Shown: positions 46,123 to 55,754, numbered from the stretch's first letter. The stretch is DNA of 64,000 nt from Candidatus Obscuribacter sp. (GCA_016712465.1 JADJQZ010000001.1:5022001-5086000); one strand, 5' to 3'. Numbers and translations are program-made. Notes: generated from the letters alone by a model not told the origin.

Positions 46123-46776
46123 CTAAACGGCTTGCGACTCTGTGTGCACAAGATAGGCGCAGAGCGGATCTTGACGCAAGATATACTTTTCCCTGGTCAC
46201 TTTCACGCCTAAAAGCGATTCAATCAAACTGGGCTCCATGGCGCAGACCTGCCTGAATTTGTTGGCCAGATCGTGCACGGCACAATGCCTCTGGTAGATA
46301 AGGAAATTGCCGTCCGGCAATTCTTCCCACTCAGTCATATAGCCGTCTTCGGAGAAGATGCGGGATACTTCCGCCACTCGCTCCTTCAAATTTTTGCCGG
46401 CGATGCGAGCGCCTAATTTCTCAAGACGCTTCTGGTTACGCAGGTTGAGCAAGTCCATCACACCTTTGTGTCCGGCTGTCTCCAAAACCGCATCCAGAAT
46501 ATCTTCCGCCAAATTGGCACTGGCTGAGGGGAAAAGACCCTCAGCCTTGTCGGACAATTTGTATCGATAGGTAGGACGCCCCCGAGACTGCCTGACCATG
46601 CGGGCTTCCACCAGGCCGTCTTTCTGCAAATGAGCCAGATGGCGGCGCACGGCCATCGAGGTGATGCCCAGGAATCCACATAGATCGGCCACGGTCAACT
46701 CACCCTGCCGCTTCAGATAAAGCAGCAGTGCTTCTTGAGTCTTTTCCGGTGCGTCGCCCAGGGGCTGTGTGATCAT
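46123..46776 (-). CDS. sufR: SufR-like Fe-S cluster-sensing transcriptional repressor
   Basis: 217 residues with an N-terminal winged helix (ELTVADLCGFLGITSMAVRR, then HLAHLQKDGLVEARMVRQSR) and a C-terminal Cys region. C165 and C178 have the C-x12-C spacing of cyanobacterial SufR, and C206 in DPLCAYLV matches the last ligand. The third SufR cysteine appears to be Lys192. It is transcribed away from sufC across a 376-base gap, the arrangement of sufR and sufBCDS in cyanobacteria. By analogy it represses the suf operon when it carries an Fe-S cluster. The assignment is strong by context, but the ligand set is incomplete. Confidence 0.8.
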   Translation of the reverse strand: MITQPLGDAPEKTQEALLLYLKRQGELTVADLCGFLGITSMAVRRHLAHLQKDGLVEARMVRQSRGRPTYRYKLSDKAEGLFPSASANLAEDILDAVLETAGHKGVMDLLNLRNQKRLEKLGARIAGKNLKERVAEVSRIFSEDGYMTEWEELPDGNFLIYQRHCAVHDLANKFRQVCAMEPSLIESLLGVKVTREKYILRQDPLCAYLVHTESQAV

Positions 46777-47152
46777 TTTTAGATTCGGCTTTTGATTGAG
46801 TTATGTTGCTGAAAATTGGCTTTTAGGAAAGCTGAGGCAGTTTTTATTGACCGCACAGGGCATCGAAAAATTGCCGGAGAGATACCGATTCGGCCGGTCG
46901 AATAGCTGACAACTTGCCCGTAGCAGAGCCTCAAGCCCCAGAAATTGCTATATCCAAATACATTATAAAGAACCGGGGCAAACATATTCTATTTTTGATA
47001 CTATTTTATCTATAAAATGCTCTGCGCCGAAGGTTGGAAAGCTTTAAGGCTCGTTCCCAAGAGTAGAGCGTATAAATAGAATGCGTAATTATAGATACCT
47101 GAATCTCTTATCTTGAGAAGTTATTCACCGCCAGTTTAAGGGGAAACCATAG
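46777..47152. promoter_or_regulatory. Divergent sufR-sufC control region
   Basis: This 376-base gap must hold the promoters of both directions. The stretch 46985-47020 is very AT-rich (ATTTTTGATACTATTTTATC) and is a likely promoter area. I found no clear match to the CAAC-N6-GTTG operator described for cyanobacterial SufR. A short frame at 46779-46985 on the minus strand is not convincing. Confidence 0.45.
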
Positions 47153-47926
47153 ATGACCGCGCAAAAGCCCATTTTGGAAATTGTCGATCTGCATGTGAAT
47201 GTGGAGGACAAGGAAATTCTGAAGGGAGTGAATCTCACCATCAAAGCTGGTGAAATCCACGCCATCATGGGTCGCAACGGTTCCGGCAAATCGACTCTCT
47301 CGTACACCGTCATGGGGCACCCCCGCTACAAAGTGACCAGCGGCAAAATGCTCTATAAAGGTGAAGAGATTTCCCAGATGTCTCCCGACGAGAGAGCTAA
47401 GTTGGGTATTGCTCTTGCTTTCCAGTATCCCGTCGCCATTCCCGGCGTCTCCGTTTCCAACTTCCTGCGCAAAACCACCAATGCCTGCCGCGGCAGAGAA
47501 ATCCCGGTGAAGGAATTCCGCCAGGAGCTGAAAGCCTTGATGGCCAAACTGGGCGTCAAAGACGAGTTTCTCTCCCGCTATGTCAATGACGGCTTCTCCG
47601 GTGGTGAGAAGAAGCGCCTGGAGATCTTGCAACTTTCCCTGCTCAAGCCATCCCTGGCTGTGCTTGACGAAACCGACTCCGGTCTCGATATCGACGCCCT
47701 CAAAACCGTTTCAGAAGGCGTCAATGCCATGGTCTCCCCCGAGACCGCCATCCTTCTCATCACTCACTATCAGCGCATGCTCGACTACGTGCAGCCCGAC
47801 TTTGTGCATGTCTTCCAGGACGGCAAAATCATCACCTCCGGCGGCAAAGAGCTGGCCCTCGAACTGGAAAGCCGCGGCTACGAATGGGTACAGGACACGA
47901 CCGTCAACCAGGCCGTTTCGGTTTAG
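47153..47926 (+). CDS. sufC: Fe-S assembly ATPase SufC
   Basis: ABC-type ATPase of the SufBCD scaffold. Walker A GRNGSGKST, Q-loop region ALAFQYPVAIPG, signature GFSGGEKKRLEIL and Walker B LAVLDETDSGLDIDALK with the SufC-specific DSGLD are all present. Length 257 aa is normal. First gene of the suf operon, with sufB 18 bases downstream after a GGAGG site. Confidence 0.97.
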   Translation: MTAQKPILEIVDLHVNVEDKEILKGVNLTIKAGEIHAIMGRNGSGKSTLSYTVMGHPRYKVTSGKMLYKGEEISQMSPDERAKLGIALAFQYPVAIPGVSVSNFLRKTTNACRGREIPVKEFRQELKALMAKLGVKDEFLSRYVNDGFSGGEKKRLEILQLSLLKPSLAVLDETDSGLDIDALKTVSEGVNAMVSPETAILLITHYQRMLDYVQPDFVHVFQDGKIITSGGKELALELESRGYEWVQDTTVNQAVSV

Positions 47927-47944
47927 GAAAGGCAGGAGGCATTT

Positions 47945-49387
47945 ATGTCACGCGCAGAAACTAAAGAAGATCAGGCCACGCCCGATCTCAGCCTGAACGA
48001 AATCGGCAACGATTACAAATACGGCTTCCATGACGAAGAAGACTACATCTTCAAATCCGGTCGTGGTCTGACCAGAGAAATCGTCGAGAAAATCTCGGCC
48101 ATGAAAAAAGAGCCCCAGTGGATGCTGGATTTCCGCCTCAAGGCTCTCGATATCTTCATGAAGAAGCCGATGCCCACCTGGGGCAACTGCCAGATGCTGA
48201 ACGATATCGACTTCCAGAACATCTTCTATTACATCAAGCCTTCCATGAAAGGTGAGAAAAACTGGGAAGATGTGCCGGACAACATCAAGAATACCTTTGA
48301 CCGCCTCGGCATTCCCGAAGCCGAAAGAAAATTCCTGGCCGGTGTCACCGCCCAGTATGAATCGGAAGTGGTCTACCACTCTATTCGCGAAGACCTGGAA
48401 GCCCAGGGCGTCATCTTCCTCGACATGGACTCCGGCTTGAGAGAGCACGAAGCCATTGTGCGCGAGCACTTCGCCACAGTCATTCCGGCTGCCGACAATA
48501 AATTCTCAGCCCTCAACTCCGCCGTCTGGTCCGGCGGCAGTTTCATCTGGGTACCGCCGGGCGTCAAGGTAGAAATTCCCTTGCAGGCATATTTCCGCAT
48601 CAATGCCGAGAACATGGGTCAGTTCGAACGCACCTTGATCATCGCCGAACCAGGCAGCTTCGTGCACTATATCGAAGGATGTACGGCACCGGTCTATTCA
48701 TCCGATTCCCTGCACTCGGCAGTGGTTGAGTTAATCGCCAAACCAGGCGCTCATATCCGTTACACCACCATTCAAAACTGGTCCAGAAACGTATACAACC
48801 TGGTGACCAAGCGCGCCGTAGCTCACGAAGACGCCAAAGTAGAATGGGTAGACGGCAACCTCGGCTCCAAGCTGACTATGAAATATCCGGCCATTTATCT
48901 GATGGGACCGAGAGCCCATGGTGAAGTGTTATCTATCGCCTTCGCCGGCGAAGATCAGCACCAGGATGCCGGCGCCAAGATCATTCACGGCGCACCGGAT
49001 ACGACATCAATCATCGTCTCCAAGTCCATCTCCAAAAACGGCGGCAGAACTTCTTACCGTGGTCTGATCAAGGTCTATCCGGACGCCAAAAACGTCAAAT
49101 CCTCGGTTAAGTGCGACGCCCTCCTCCTCGATGAGAAGTCGCGCTCCGACACTTATCCCACCATGGAAATAGACGAGAAAGAAGTAAGCATCGAACACGA
49201 AGCCACGGTTTCCAAAGTGGGCGAAGAGCAGCTCTTCTACCTGATGAGCCGTGGTCTAACCCAGGATGAAGCCACAGCCATGATCGTAAACGGCTTCTTC
49301 GAACCCTTCACTAAAGAATTGCCGCTTGAGTACGCCGTCGAACTGAATCGCCTGATTCAGCTCGAAATGGAAGGCTCAGTCGGTTAA
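47945..49387 (+). CDS. sufB: Fe-S cluster assembly protein SufB
   Basis: 480 residues, the main scaffold subunit of SufBC2D on which the nascent cluster is built. Conserved segments include WMLDFRLKALDIFMKKPMP, SGGSFIWVPPGVKVEIPLQ, FVHYIEGCTAPVYSSDSLHS, YTTIQNWSRNVYNLVTKRA and the C-terminal SHGATVSKVGE-type segment EHEATVSKVGEEQLFYLMSR. Cys in EGCTAP corresponds to the cysteine proposed to receive sulfur in other SufB proteins. Precedes sufD by 31 bases. Confidence 0.96.
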   Translation: MSRAETKEDQATPDLSLNEIGNDYKYGFHDEEDYIFKSGRGLTREIVEKISAMKKEPQWMLDFRLKALDIFMKKPMPTWGNCQMLNDIDFQNIFYYIKPSMKGEKNWEDVPDNIKNTFDRLGIPEAERKFLAGVTAQYESEVVYHSIREDLEAQGVIFLDMDSGLREHEAIVREHFATVIPAADNKFSALNSAVWSGGSFIWVPPGVKVEIPLQAYFRINAENMGQFERTLIIAEPGSFVHYIEGCTAPVYSSDSLHSAVVELIAKPGAHIRYTTIQNWSRNVYNLVTKRAVAHEDAKVEWVDGNLGSKLTMKYPAIYLMGPRAHGEVLSIAFAGEDQHQDAGAKIIHGAPDTTSIIVSKSISKNGGRTSYRGLIKVYPDAKNVKSSVKCDALLLDEKSRSDTYPTMEIDEKEVSIEHEATVSKVGEEQLFYLMSRGLTQDEATAMIVNGFFEPFTKELPLEYAVELNRLIQLEMEGSVG

Positions 49388-49418
49388 GGAAACAACACAA
49401 GAGGAACTGGTCAAGTTT

Positions 49419-50795
49419 ATGTCAGAGTCATTACAGGTGGATAACTTACAAGTCAGCACCATCGCCAGAGAGAAGGTGGAAGACCTCTGCCGCCTCAATG
49501 GTGAGCCGAACTGGCTGAAAGATAAACGCCTGTCGGCCTGGGAAAGCTACTTGCAGTGCCCCATGCCCACAGTCAAAGACGAAGACTGGCGCGCCACCCT
49601 GGTAGGCAAACTGGATCTTGGTAAACTTTGCCCGGCCGCTCCGCTCAAGGAAGGCAAATCAGCGAGCACACCGGCCCTTCTCACCGCCGCGCTGAAAGAT
49701 CTGGCTAAGCCCGGTGCTATCTATGTGGAAGACTACGCCAGTGGTCAGATGAGCGTAGCAGTGGAAGCAGAGCTGAGCACCGCCAAAGTGGTGGTCAGCC
49801 CCTTTGCCCAGGCCGTGGAAAGTCATAAAGCCGTTCTGGAGAAGCTCTTTGCCGAAAAGCGCGGCATCCAGGACAAATTCACCCTCATGAATGAAGCCCT
49901 GGCCGGCGGCGGTCTCTTCGTACACGTGCCGAAGAACACCAGAGTGGAAGCCCCGGTGGTAATGATGCTCAACCTACCGGAGAAGGCCACAACGGCCGCT
50001 AAAGATCCGTCCGGGCTGGCAGTCTTTCCTCGCGTCATCATTAACGTAGAAGAAAACGCCTCCATCAATTTCGTATCCATCGTCGCGTCGGAAAAGACCG
50101 CCGAGGCAACTGAAACGGTTCTGGCTGCCTCTGTAGTGGAGTTCCATATTGCCGCCGGCGCCAAAGTATCGGTGGCGGAAGTGACCAATCTGGGACCGGA
50201 AGTATTTTTCGTCAACCGGGTGAGAGCCTATGTGGCCAGAGACGCCGTCATAGACTTCAGCACCGCCGGTCTGGGTGGTAAACAAACCAAATCCGATATC
50301 GAGACGATCCTTATGGATAGAGGCGCTCACGCCGCCGTCAAAGGCGTTGTATTCGGCGGAGGCGCCGAGCGCTACGCTTACAATACAATTGCCGAGCATG
50401 CCGCACCTGATACCACATCCAATATCAATTTCCGGGTTGCCCTCAAAGACAAATCCGCCTCCATCTATCAGGGCATCGTCAAAGTCGACAAAGTAGCCCA
50501 GCGCACCGACGCCTACCAGTCGAACAAGAACTTACTGCTTGGGAAGGAAGCGAAAGCCGATTCCATACCGAAACTGGAGATTCTTGCCGACGACGTCAAA
50601 TGCTCACACGGAGCCACAGTTTCTCCCGTAGACAAAGAACAGCTCTTCTACCTGACCTGCCGCGGTTTGACCGCGCCGGAAGCGGAAGAACTGATTGTTA
50701 CAGGCTTCTTCCAACAAGTACTGGATACAATTCCCATACAGGGTGTAGTGAATTTCCTGGCTGCGCTCACCTCAGACAAACTGCACAAAAGCTAA
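49419..50795 (+). CDS. sufD: Fe-S cluster assembly protein SufD
   Basis: 458 residues with the beta-helical core shared by SufB and SufD: LFVHVPKNTRVEAPVVMML, VFPRVIINVEENASINFVSI and the C-terminal DDVKCSHGATVSPVDKEQLF with the His of CSHGAT that takes part in the SufB-SufD cluster interface. Pairs with SufB in SufBC2D. The longer, less conserved N-terminal third is usual for SufD. Confidence 0.95.
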   Translation: MSESLQVDNLQVSTIAREKVEDLCRLNGEPNWLKDKRLSAWESYLQCPMPTVKDEDWRATLVGKLDLGKLCPAAPLKEGKSASTPALLTAALKDLAKPGAIYVEDYASGQMSVAVEAELSTAKVVVSPFAQAVESHKAVLEKLFAEKRGIQDKFTLMNEALAGGGLFVHVPKNTRVEAPVVMMLNLPEKATTAAKDPSGLAVFPRVIINVEENASINFVSIVASEKTAEATETVLAASVVEFHIAAGAKVSVAEVTNLGPEVFFVNRVRAYVARDAVIDFSTAGLGGKQTKSDIETILMDRGAHAAVKGVVFGGGAERYAYNTIAEHAAPDTTSNINFRVALKDKSASIYQGIVKVDKVAQRTDAYQSNKNLLLGKEAKADSIPKLEILADDVKCSHGATVSPVDKEQLFYLTCRGLTAPEAEELIVTGFFQQVLDTIPIQGVVNFLAALTSDKLHKS

Positions 50796-50809
50796 GAGGG
50801 GCTTGAACT

Positions 50810-51130
50810 ATGACCAACAGCCTCGGTAGCGTCAAAATAGCCCGGCTAGACGAAGTCGAACCCGGCAAGGTCAAGGTTTTCAACCTGGGGCAAGAAGCAA
50901 TAGCCCTTTGTAATGTAGACGGTAAAATATACGCCGTCAAAGATGTCTGTACCCACGACGACGGTCCCCTGGGCGAAGGCGAGCTAAACGGTTGCCAGAT
51001 AGAATGCCCCAGGCACGGCGCTCGTTTCGACGTCACCACAGGCAAAGCCATGTCACTGCCGGCGGTACTACCGGTACCAACCTACAAAGTAGACGTCCAG
51101 GGCTCCGACATCTTTGTTTCGCTAGAGTAA
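50810..51130 (+). CDS. Rieske-type [2Fe-2S] ferredoxin
   Basis: 106 residues. Ligand boxes CTHDDGPLGEG and CPRHGARFDVTTGKAM give the C-x-H and C-x2-H pattern of a Rieske cluster. Such non-heme dioxygenase-type ferredoxin genes are often embedded in suf operons of Gram-positive bacteria and actinobacteria. The role may be electron supply for cluster assembly or a cluster recipient, not established. Starts 15 bases after sufD, with RBS GAGGGG. Confidence 0.9.
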   Translation: MTNSLGSVKIARLDEVEPGKVKVFNLGQEAIALCNVDGKIYAVKDVCTHDDGPLGEGELNGCQIECPRHGARFDVTTGKAMSLPAVLPVPTYKVDVQGSDIFVSLE

Positions 51131-51225
51131 AAAGCGCTATGCAAACCCTCAATCATCCTCTAAAAACATCAGAAACGGAGCCAGACTTGCCTCACTCCTA
51201 CAGCAAAGAAAGAGAGACAGCCACC

Positions 51226-52470
51226 ATGTCCAGTCTCGACATAGAGAAAATCCGCAGAGACTTTCCCATTTTGCGACGGGAAATAGACGGCAAGCGCCTG
51301 GTTTATCTGGATAACGCCGCTACATCCCAGAAGCCGCTATCCATGATCAATTGCTTGAATGAATACTACCAGCGTTACAACGCCAACGTGCATCGTGGTA
51401 TCCATACACTCTCGGAAGAAGCCACAGCCCTATACGAAGGCACCCGCGAAACGGTACGCCGTTTCATCGACGCCCGCGAGTCTTGCGAAATCATCTTCAC
51501 CCGTGGCACCACGGAAGCAATCAACCTGGTGGCCTACAGTTGGGGCCGGCAAAATGTCTTGCCCGGAGACGAGATTGTGCTCTCGCCCATGGAACACCAT
51601 TCCAACCTGGTTCCCTGGCAAGTTCTGGCCCAGGAAAGAGAAGCCAAGCTGGTCTTCCTCGACCTCACCGAAGACGGTGAAATCAATATGGAGACCGCCG
51701 CTAAACTTATCGGTCCCCGCACCAAACTTCTCACCATCACCCAGATGTCCAACGTTCTGGGCACCATCACTCCTGTGCAAGAACTGGCTCGCCTGGCTCA
51801 CAAGCAGGGAGCGGTAGTGCTGGTGGACGGCGCCCAGGGCGTACCGCACCTGGAGACTTCCGTGCAGAACTTGGAAGTAGATTTTCTCGCTTTCTCTATG
51901 CACAAGATGCTCGGTCCTACCGGCGTGGGCGTGCTCTGGGGCAAGAAGGAACTTCTAAACGCCATGCCGCCTTTCATGTACGGCGGCGACATGATCAGCT
52001 CGGTGGCCCGTGAGCGCTCGCGCTACAACGAGCTGCCCTGGAAGTTTGAAGCCGGTACTCCCAATATCGCCGACGTAATCGCCAGCGGACAGGCCATCGA
52101 TTACCTGAACGCTCTCGGTATGGAGACCGTGCGCGAGCACGAAGTGGAAATCACCAGGTACGCACTCAGTCGCCTCAAGGAATTGAAAGGCATCACTATT
52201 TACGGACCCAAAGATGCCACTAAAAGAGGTGGCGTAGTTTCCTTCAATATGCCCGACATCCATCCCCATGATCTGGGGCAGATTTTGTCTGATGCCGGTA
52301 TTGCCATAAGGGCCGGGCACCACTGCTGCCAACCCCTCATGAAAGACTTGAAAGTCATGGGTACCGCCAGAGCCAGCTTCTACATCTACAATACTTTCGT
52401 GGAAGTAGATATGCTGATGGCCGCCCTCAGAGAAGCAGATAAGGTTATGGGAAATGTCGCTTGTAGATGA
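51226..52470 (+). CDS. sufS: Cysteine desulfurase SufS
   Basis: PLP-dependent group II cysteine desulfurase that supplies sulfur as a persulfide. The ATG at 51226 gives 414 residues starting MSSLDIEKIRRDFPILRR. Family motifs: YLDNAATSQKP, NVHRGIHTLSEEAT, PLP lysine in FSMHKMLGPTG and active-site cysteine in IRAGHHCCQPLM. The long apparent N-terminal extension to 50992 overlaps the ferredoxin gene and is not credible. The end overlaps sufU by 17 bases, so translation is coupled. Confidence 0.96.
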   Translation: MSSLDIEKIRRDFPILRREIDGKRLVYLDNAATSQKPLSMINCLNEYYQRYNANVHRGIHTLSEEATALYEGTRETVRRFIDARESCEIIFTRGTTEAINLVAYSWGRQNVLPGDEIVLSPMEHHSNLVPWQVLAQEREAKLVFLDLTEDGEINMETAAKLIGPRTKLLTITQMSNVLGTITPVQELARLAHKQGAVVLVDGAQGVPHLETSVQNLEVDFLAFSMHKMLGPTGVGVLWGKKELLNAMPPFMYGGDMISSVARERSRYNELPWKFEAGTPNIADVIASGQAIDYLNALGMETVREHEVEITRYALSRLKELKGITIYGPKDATKRGGVVSFNMPDIHPHDLGQILSDAGIAIRAGHHCCQPLMKDLKVMGTARASFYIYNTFVEVDMLMAALREADKVMGNVACR

Positions 52471-52930
52471 TCTTTATCGGGAAACCATTCTCGACCACTA
52501 TCACAACCCTCGCAATCACGGCTGTATTGAAAACGCCACCACCTCTGTGGAGGGTGTCAATCCGCTCTGCGGCGACGAACTCACCCTTTACCTGAAGGTG
52601 AACGAGGCGGGGCTTATTGAAGATATCAAAATGAATGCCCATGGCTGTTCCATAAACACAGCTTCCGGTTCCATGATGTCGGAAGCTATTCTCGGTCAAA
52701 CCGTGGAGCGGGCTAAAGAAATCATCGAAAGCTTCAAAAATATGATGCTCACCAAGGGAGAAGAGCTTCCCCTGGATGAAGAGATGGAAGATCTTGAGGC
52801 CCTGCGCGGCGTCAAGAAGTATCCGGTACGCATAAAATGCGCCCTTTTGCCCTGGAACACCCTTCTAGAGGGTCTCGAAACAGCCGGGGCAAAGCCAGGT
52901 CTCAGCTCTACCCTTAGCGATTCAAAGTAA
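52454..52930 (+). CDS. sufU: SufU zinc-dependent sulfur-transfer protein
   Basis: 158 residues. Cys39 with Asp41 (NPLCGDE), Cys65 (HGCSINTASGSMM) and Cys129 (RIKCALLPWNTL) are the zinc ligands and acceptor cysteine of SufU. The 20-odd residues between the second and third cysteine that distinguish SufU from IscU are present (MLTKGEELPLDEEMEDLEAL). It accepts sulfur from SufS. Thus the operon uses SufU instead of SufE, as in Firmicutes. Confidence 0.93.
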   Translation: MSLVDDLYRETILDHYHNPRNHGCIENATTSVEGVNPLCGDELTLYLKVNEAGLIEDIKMNAHGCSINTASGSMMSEAILGQTVERAKEIIESFKNMMLTKGEELPLDEEMEDLEALRGVKKYPVRIKCALLPWNTLLEGLETAGAKPGLSSTLSDSK

Positions 52931-52944
52931 CAGAGGAAAAGGCT

Positions 52945-53256
52945 ATGGTTTCAACCCTCCAGGAAGATCTCGTCTACGAATGTCTCAGAGAAGTAGTGGA
53001 CCCGGAGCTGGGCATTAGTGTCGTCGACCTTGGACTGATCTACGACGTCAAAATCGACAACAATAATGTGGTGGTCAAGATGACCCTGACGTCGCCGGGC
53101 TGCCCGGTCGGTGCCGTAATTCAAGCCCAGTGCCACCAGGCAGTCAAGAAATTGCCCTGGGCCAAAGAGGTGAATGTGCAGCTGGTCTGGATCCCAAGAT
53201 GGGACCCCAAGACCATGGCTTCCGAAGAAGCAAAAATGGATCTGGGCATTCTTTAG
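52945..53256 (+). CDS. DUF59/MIP18-family Fe-S assembly factor (SufT-like)
   Basis: 103 residues with the family pattern LREVVDPELGISVVDLGLIY and TLTSPGCPVGAVIQAQCHQA. The conserved Cys in SPGCP is the functional residue in this family. It ends the suf operon, 14 bases after sufU, with an RBS GAGGAAAAGG, and probably helps deliver or mature clusters. Its domain is shared with the N-terminus of the Mrp ATPase at 55755. Confidence 0.9.
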   Translation: MVSTLQEDLVYECLREVVDPELGISVVDLGLIYDVKIDNNNVVVKMTLTSPGCPVGAVIQAQCHQAVKKLPWAKEVNVQLVWIPRWDPKTMASEEAKMDLGIL

Positions 53257-53420
53257 GTCGGACTTTCCTAAATAGTTCTTAACAAGAGAGCAAATTCTGA
53301 CCGGTTCTTTTACGGGCCGGTACGCTAATTGCCGCCTCCGCCGCTTTTGAGCCGCCAAAGAAATCCGCTCCGCCCCCGTAATCTAATGAAATCGGGGAGA
53401 CGGATGAGTAAACTTAAAAC

Positions 53421-54344
53421 ATGCCCAGAACCGTAATTCATGACCATGACGGCCACGTCGACGATTTGCTCAGTTGCATTCTGCTCTGGCTCAGTCCTGA
53501 AATCGACCTGCAAGCAGTTGGTATTACCAATGGTGACTGCTACGCGCCGCAAATTTTTGAAGCCACGCAGAAAATTGCCACCTTCCTCGATATAGACGGT
53601 CCTGAAATCGCCGTAACGGAAGATGAGGTCCCCAATCAATTTCCCGACAACTGGCGTCGAGAATCTTACATCATCAACGAATTGCCGCTTTTCGAAGACA
53701 ACTATTTGAAGAAGCCTTACCAGCAGGGGCGCCCCAGACGCATAGATTCGGTCTTTCTAGATTGCCTTTCCAACTCCAAAATGCCGCTCACCGTGGTCAC
53801 GACCGGTCCGCTCACCAATATGGCCAGACTGCTCGAGGCGCACCCGGAACTGAAAGAGAAGATTCAGGAGTTCATCATCATGGGTGGTGCCGTTTCCGTG
53901 AAGGGCAATGTGGAAGAGCCGGGACACGAAGGTTCCGCCGAATGGAACGTCTATGCCGACCCTCTAGCCTTCAAACAGATCGTCGATACAAAACTGCCAA
54001 TCAAGCTAATCACCCTGGATCTCACCAATGAAATGCCGGTCACCAAAGACTTCATCGGTAAATTGGAAGCGCAGGCGGAACGCTCAAGGGCGTCGGCACT
54101 GGCCGCCAAGCTCTGGTCGCTGGTGAAAGGCTTCGACTACTATTTCTGGGACACCATTACAGCGGCTGTAGCCATTGAACCAGGGCTTTTCACATTCAAA
54201 GACATCAAAATAGATGTTTCCACCTCTGGCAAAACAATGGGGCGCACATCACAGGCCCTTTTCGGCAAGAAAGTACAACTGGCCACCCAGGTAAATAAGC
54301 AGGGCTTCGAAGATTTACTGCTTTCCACCCTCAGCATTCGCTAA
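53421..54344 (+). CDS. Inosine/uridine-preferring nucleoside hydrolase family protein
   Basis: Hydrolyses the N-glycosidic bond of nucleosides. The N-terminal metal site is HDHDGHVDDLLSCILL, a variant of DxDPGxDD in which the first Asp-Thr is replaced, with the other Asp residues kept. AVGITNGDCY, VVTTGPLTNMARLLEA and FIIMGGAVSVKGNV follow, and the C-terminal Asp/Trp segment (YYFWDTITAAVAIEPGLF) completes the fold. Length 307 aa is typical. Separated from the suf operon by 164 bases, it appears to be a single gene. Confidence 0.85.
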   Translation: MPRTVIHDHDGHVDDLLSCILLWLSPEIDLQAVGITNGDCYAPQIFEATQKIATFLDIDGPEIAVTEDEVPNQFPDNWRRESYIINELPLFEDNYLKKPYQQGRPRRIDSVFLDCLSNSKMPLTVVTTGPLTNMARLLEAHPELKEKIQEFIIMGGAVSVKGNVEEPGHEGSAEWNVYADPLAFKQIVDTKLPIKLITLDLTNEMPVTKDFIGKLEAQAERSRASALAAKLWSLVKGFDYYFWDTITAAVAIEPGLFTFKDIKIDVSTSGKTMGRTSQALFGKKVQLATQVNKQGFEDLLLSTLSIR

Positions 54345-54461
54345 GGGCAGAAAGACAGAAGGAGCCGCTTGACTTCCGCCGGAATTCCGCTAAGCTAACT
54401 TTACTTACTACCAATTTCAACCCTTGCTCATGCCCCGCCTCAAGCCGGGCTGCGATTTACC

Positions 54462-55673
54462 ATGGACATCAAAAAATGGCAGCAGACCTTCAAAGAGAAG
54501 GTCCTCGACAATCCAAAATACAAGTGGTACCGGCGCGGTGTCTACGGGCTCAGTTTCGCCTATGCCTTATTTCTGGGCATCACCTCGGTGCCCTACTACA
54601 GCGCCATCGGCAATGCCGAAGCCTGCTTCAAGCAAGGTGACTATCCCCGGGCCGAAACCTATATGAAGGAAGCCCTGGAACAATGCCGCAGCTTTGGTCC
54701 CGACTACCAGTACGATAAGCGCACGGTCAGGGTCACGAACAATCTAGCCGAACTCTACCGGCAGCAAGGTCGCTACCAAGAGGCGGAGCCCTACTACCGC
54801 CAGACCATCACCGCCGCCGCCAGAAATTTTCCGGAGAATCGCCCGGAAAGAGCAGTGGTACACAATAATCTAGCGGCCCTCTTGAGAGAGATGGGGCGCT
54901 ATCAGGAAGCCGAAGCCGAGTACAAACAGGCGCTGTCCATCTGGCAGACAAAGGTCAAACAACCGGATTCACCGCAGCTAGCCAAGTTTCTCTGCGGCAT
55001 GGCCAAACTCAAATGCGACCAGGGACAGTACAAAGAAGCCGAGAATCTTTATTTCCAGGCCCTCAAACTGAATGAAAAAGTGGTGGGCAAGGGTGATGTG
55101 GACAATGCCTATATTCTTGCCAATATCGGGGGGCTCTACCGCGAAACCAGACAATACGAAAAAGCCGACAGCTATTACCGGGAAGCCCTCAAACTCGATC
55201 TGGCCGTTCTAGGTCAGGACCATCCTGACACAGCCTGCGACTATAACAATCTGGGAGCCAATCTGAGAGAACAGAACAAATTGGCCGAGGCCCTTCCTTA
55301 CTTTGATAAAGCCCTCAAGATTCGCCTTTCCAAGCTGGGAAGGCAACACCGCCTGACAGCCAAGACCCTCATGGGACAGGCCGAACTGCAAAGACGACTG
55401 AAGCATCTCGATTCGGCCGAAACACTGGTCAGACATGCCCTGGACATTCAGAGCAAGTGCCTGCCTCCGAATCATCCGGAGATTGCCGAAGCCAATGACA
55501 TACTCGGACTGATTCTGGAAGATGCCGGCGGTTCTAAATCAGAAGCCGCCGTACAGCACTTCCAGAAGGCTCTTTTCATCCGCGAAAAACTCCTCAGCCC
55601 CGATCATCCGGACATCAAGAGCAGCCAGGAACATTTGCAAAACGCCATGAAACTGGCTCAAAAGCCTCAATAA
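54462..55673 (+). CDS. Kinesin light chain-like TPR protein, membrane-anchored
   Basis: One membrane helix near residues 28-46 (YGLSFAYALFLGITSVPYYS), then about eight TPR units of the 42-residue kinesin-light-chain type, for example NLAELYRQQGRYQEAEPYYR, NLAALLREMGRYQEAEAEYK and ANIGGLYRETRQYEKADSYY. TPR stacks bind other proteins. No enzymatic domain. The partners are unknown. Confidence 0.85.
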   Translation: MDIKKWQQTFKEKVLDNPKYKWYRRGVYGLSFAYALFLGITSVPYYSAIGNAEACFKQGDYPRAETYMKEALEQCRSFGPDYQYDKRTVRVTNNLAELYRQQGRYQEAEPYYRQTITAAARNFPENRPERAVVHNNLAALLREMGRYQEAEAEYKQALSIWQTKVKQPDSPQLAKFLCGMAKLKCDQGQYKEAENLYFQALKLNEKVVGKGDVDNAYILANIGGLYRETRQYEKADSYYREALKLDLAVLGQDHPDTACDYNNLGANLREQNKLAEALPYFDKALKIRLSKLGRQHRLTAKTLMGQAELQRRLKHLDSAETLVRHALDIQSKCLPPNHPEIAEANDILGLILEDAGGSKSEAAVQHFQKALFIREKLLSPDHPDIKSSQEHLQNAMKLAQKPQ

Positions 55674-55754
55674 TTTATTAGGTTGCCGCTCACCTGCTCA
55701 TTTTGAGGCTATGATCTCTGACGATGTCAGTGTCTCGAGAGTTTAAGGTGCATT

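Noticed and set aside
46779..46985. Minus-strand 68-codon frame upstream of sufR
   Set aside because: No RBS or family pattern; it lies in the divergent control region.
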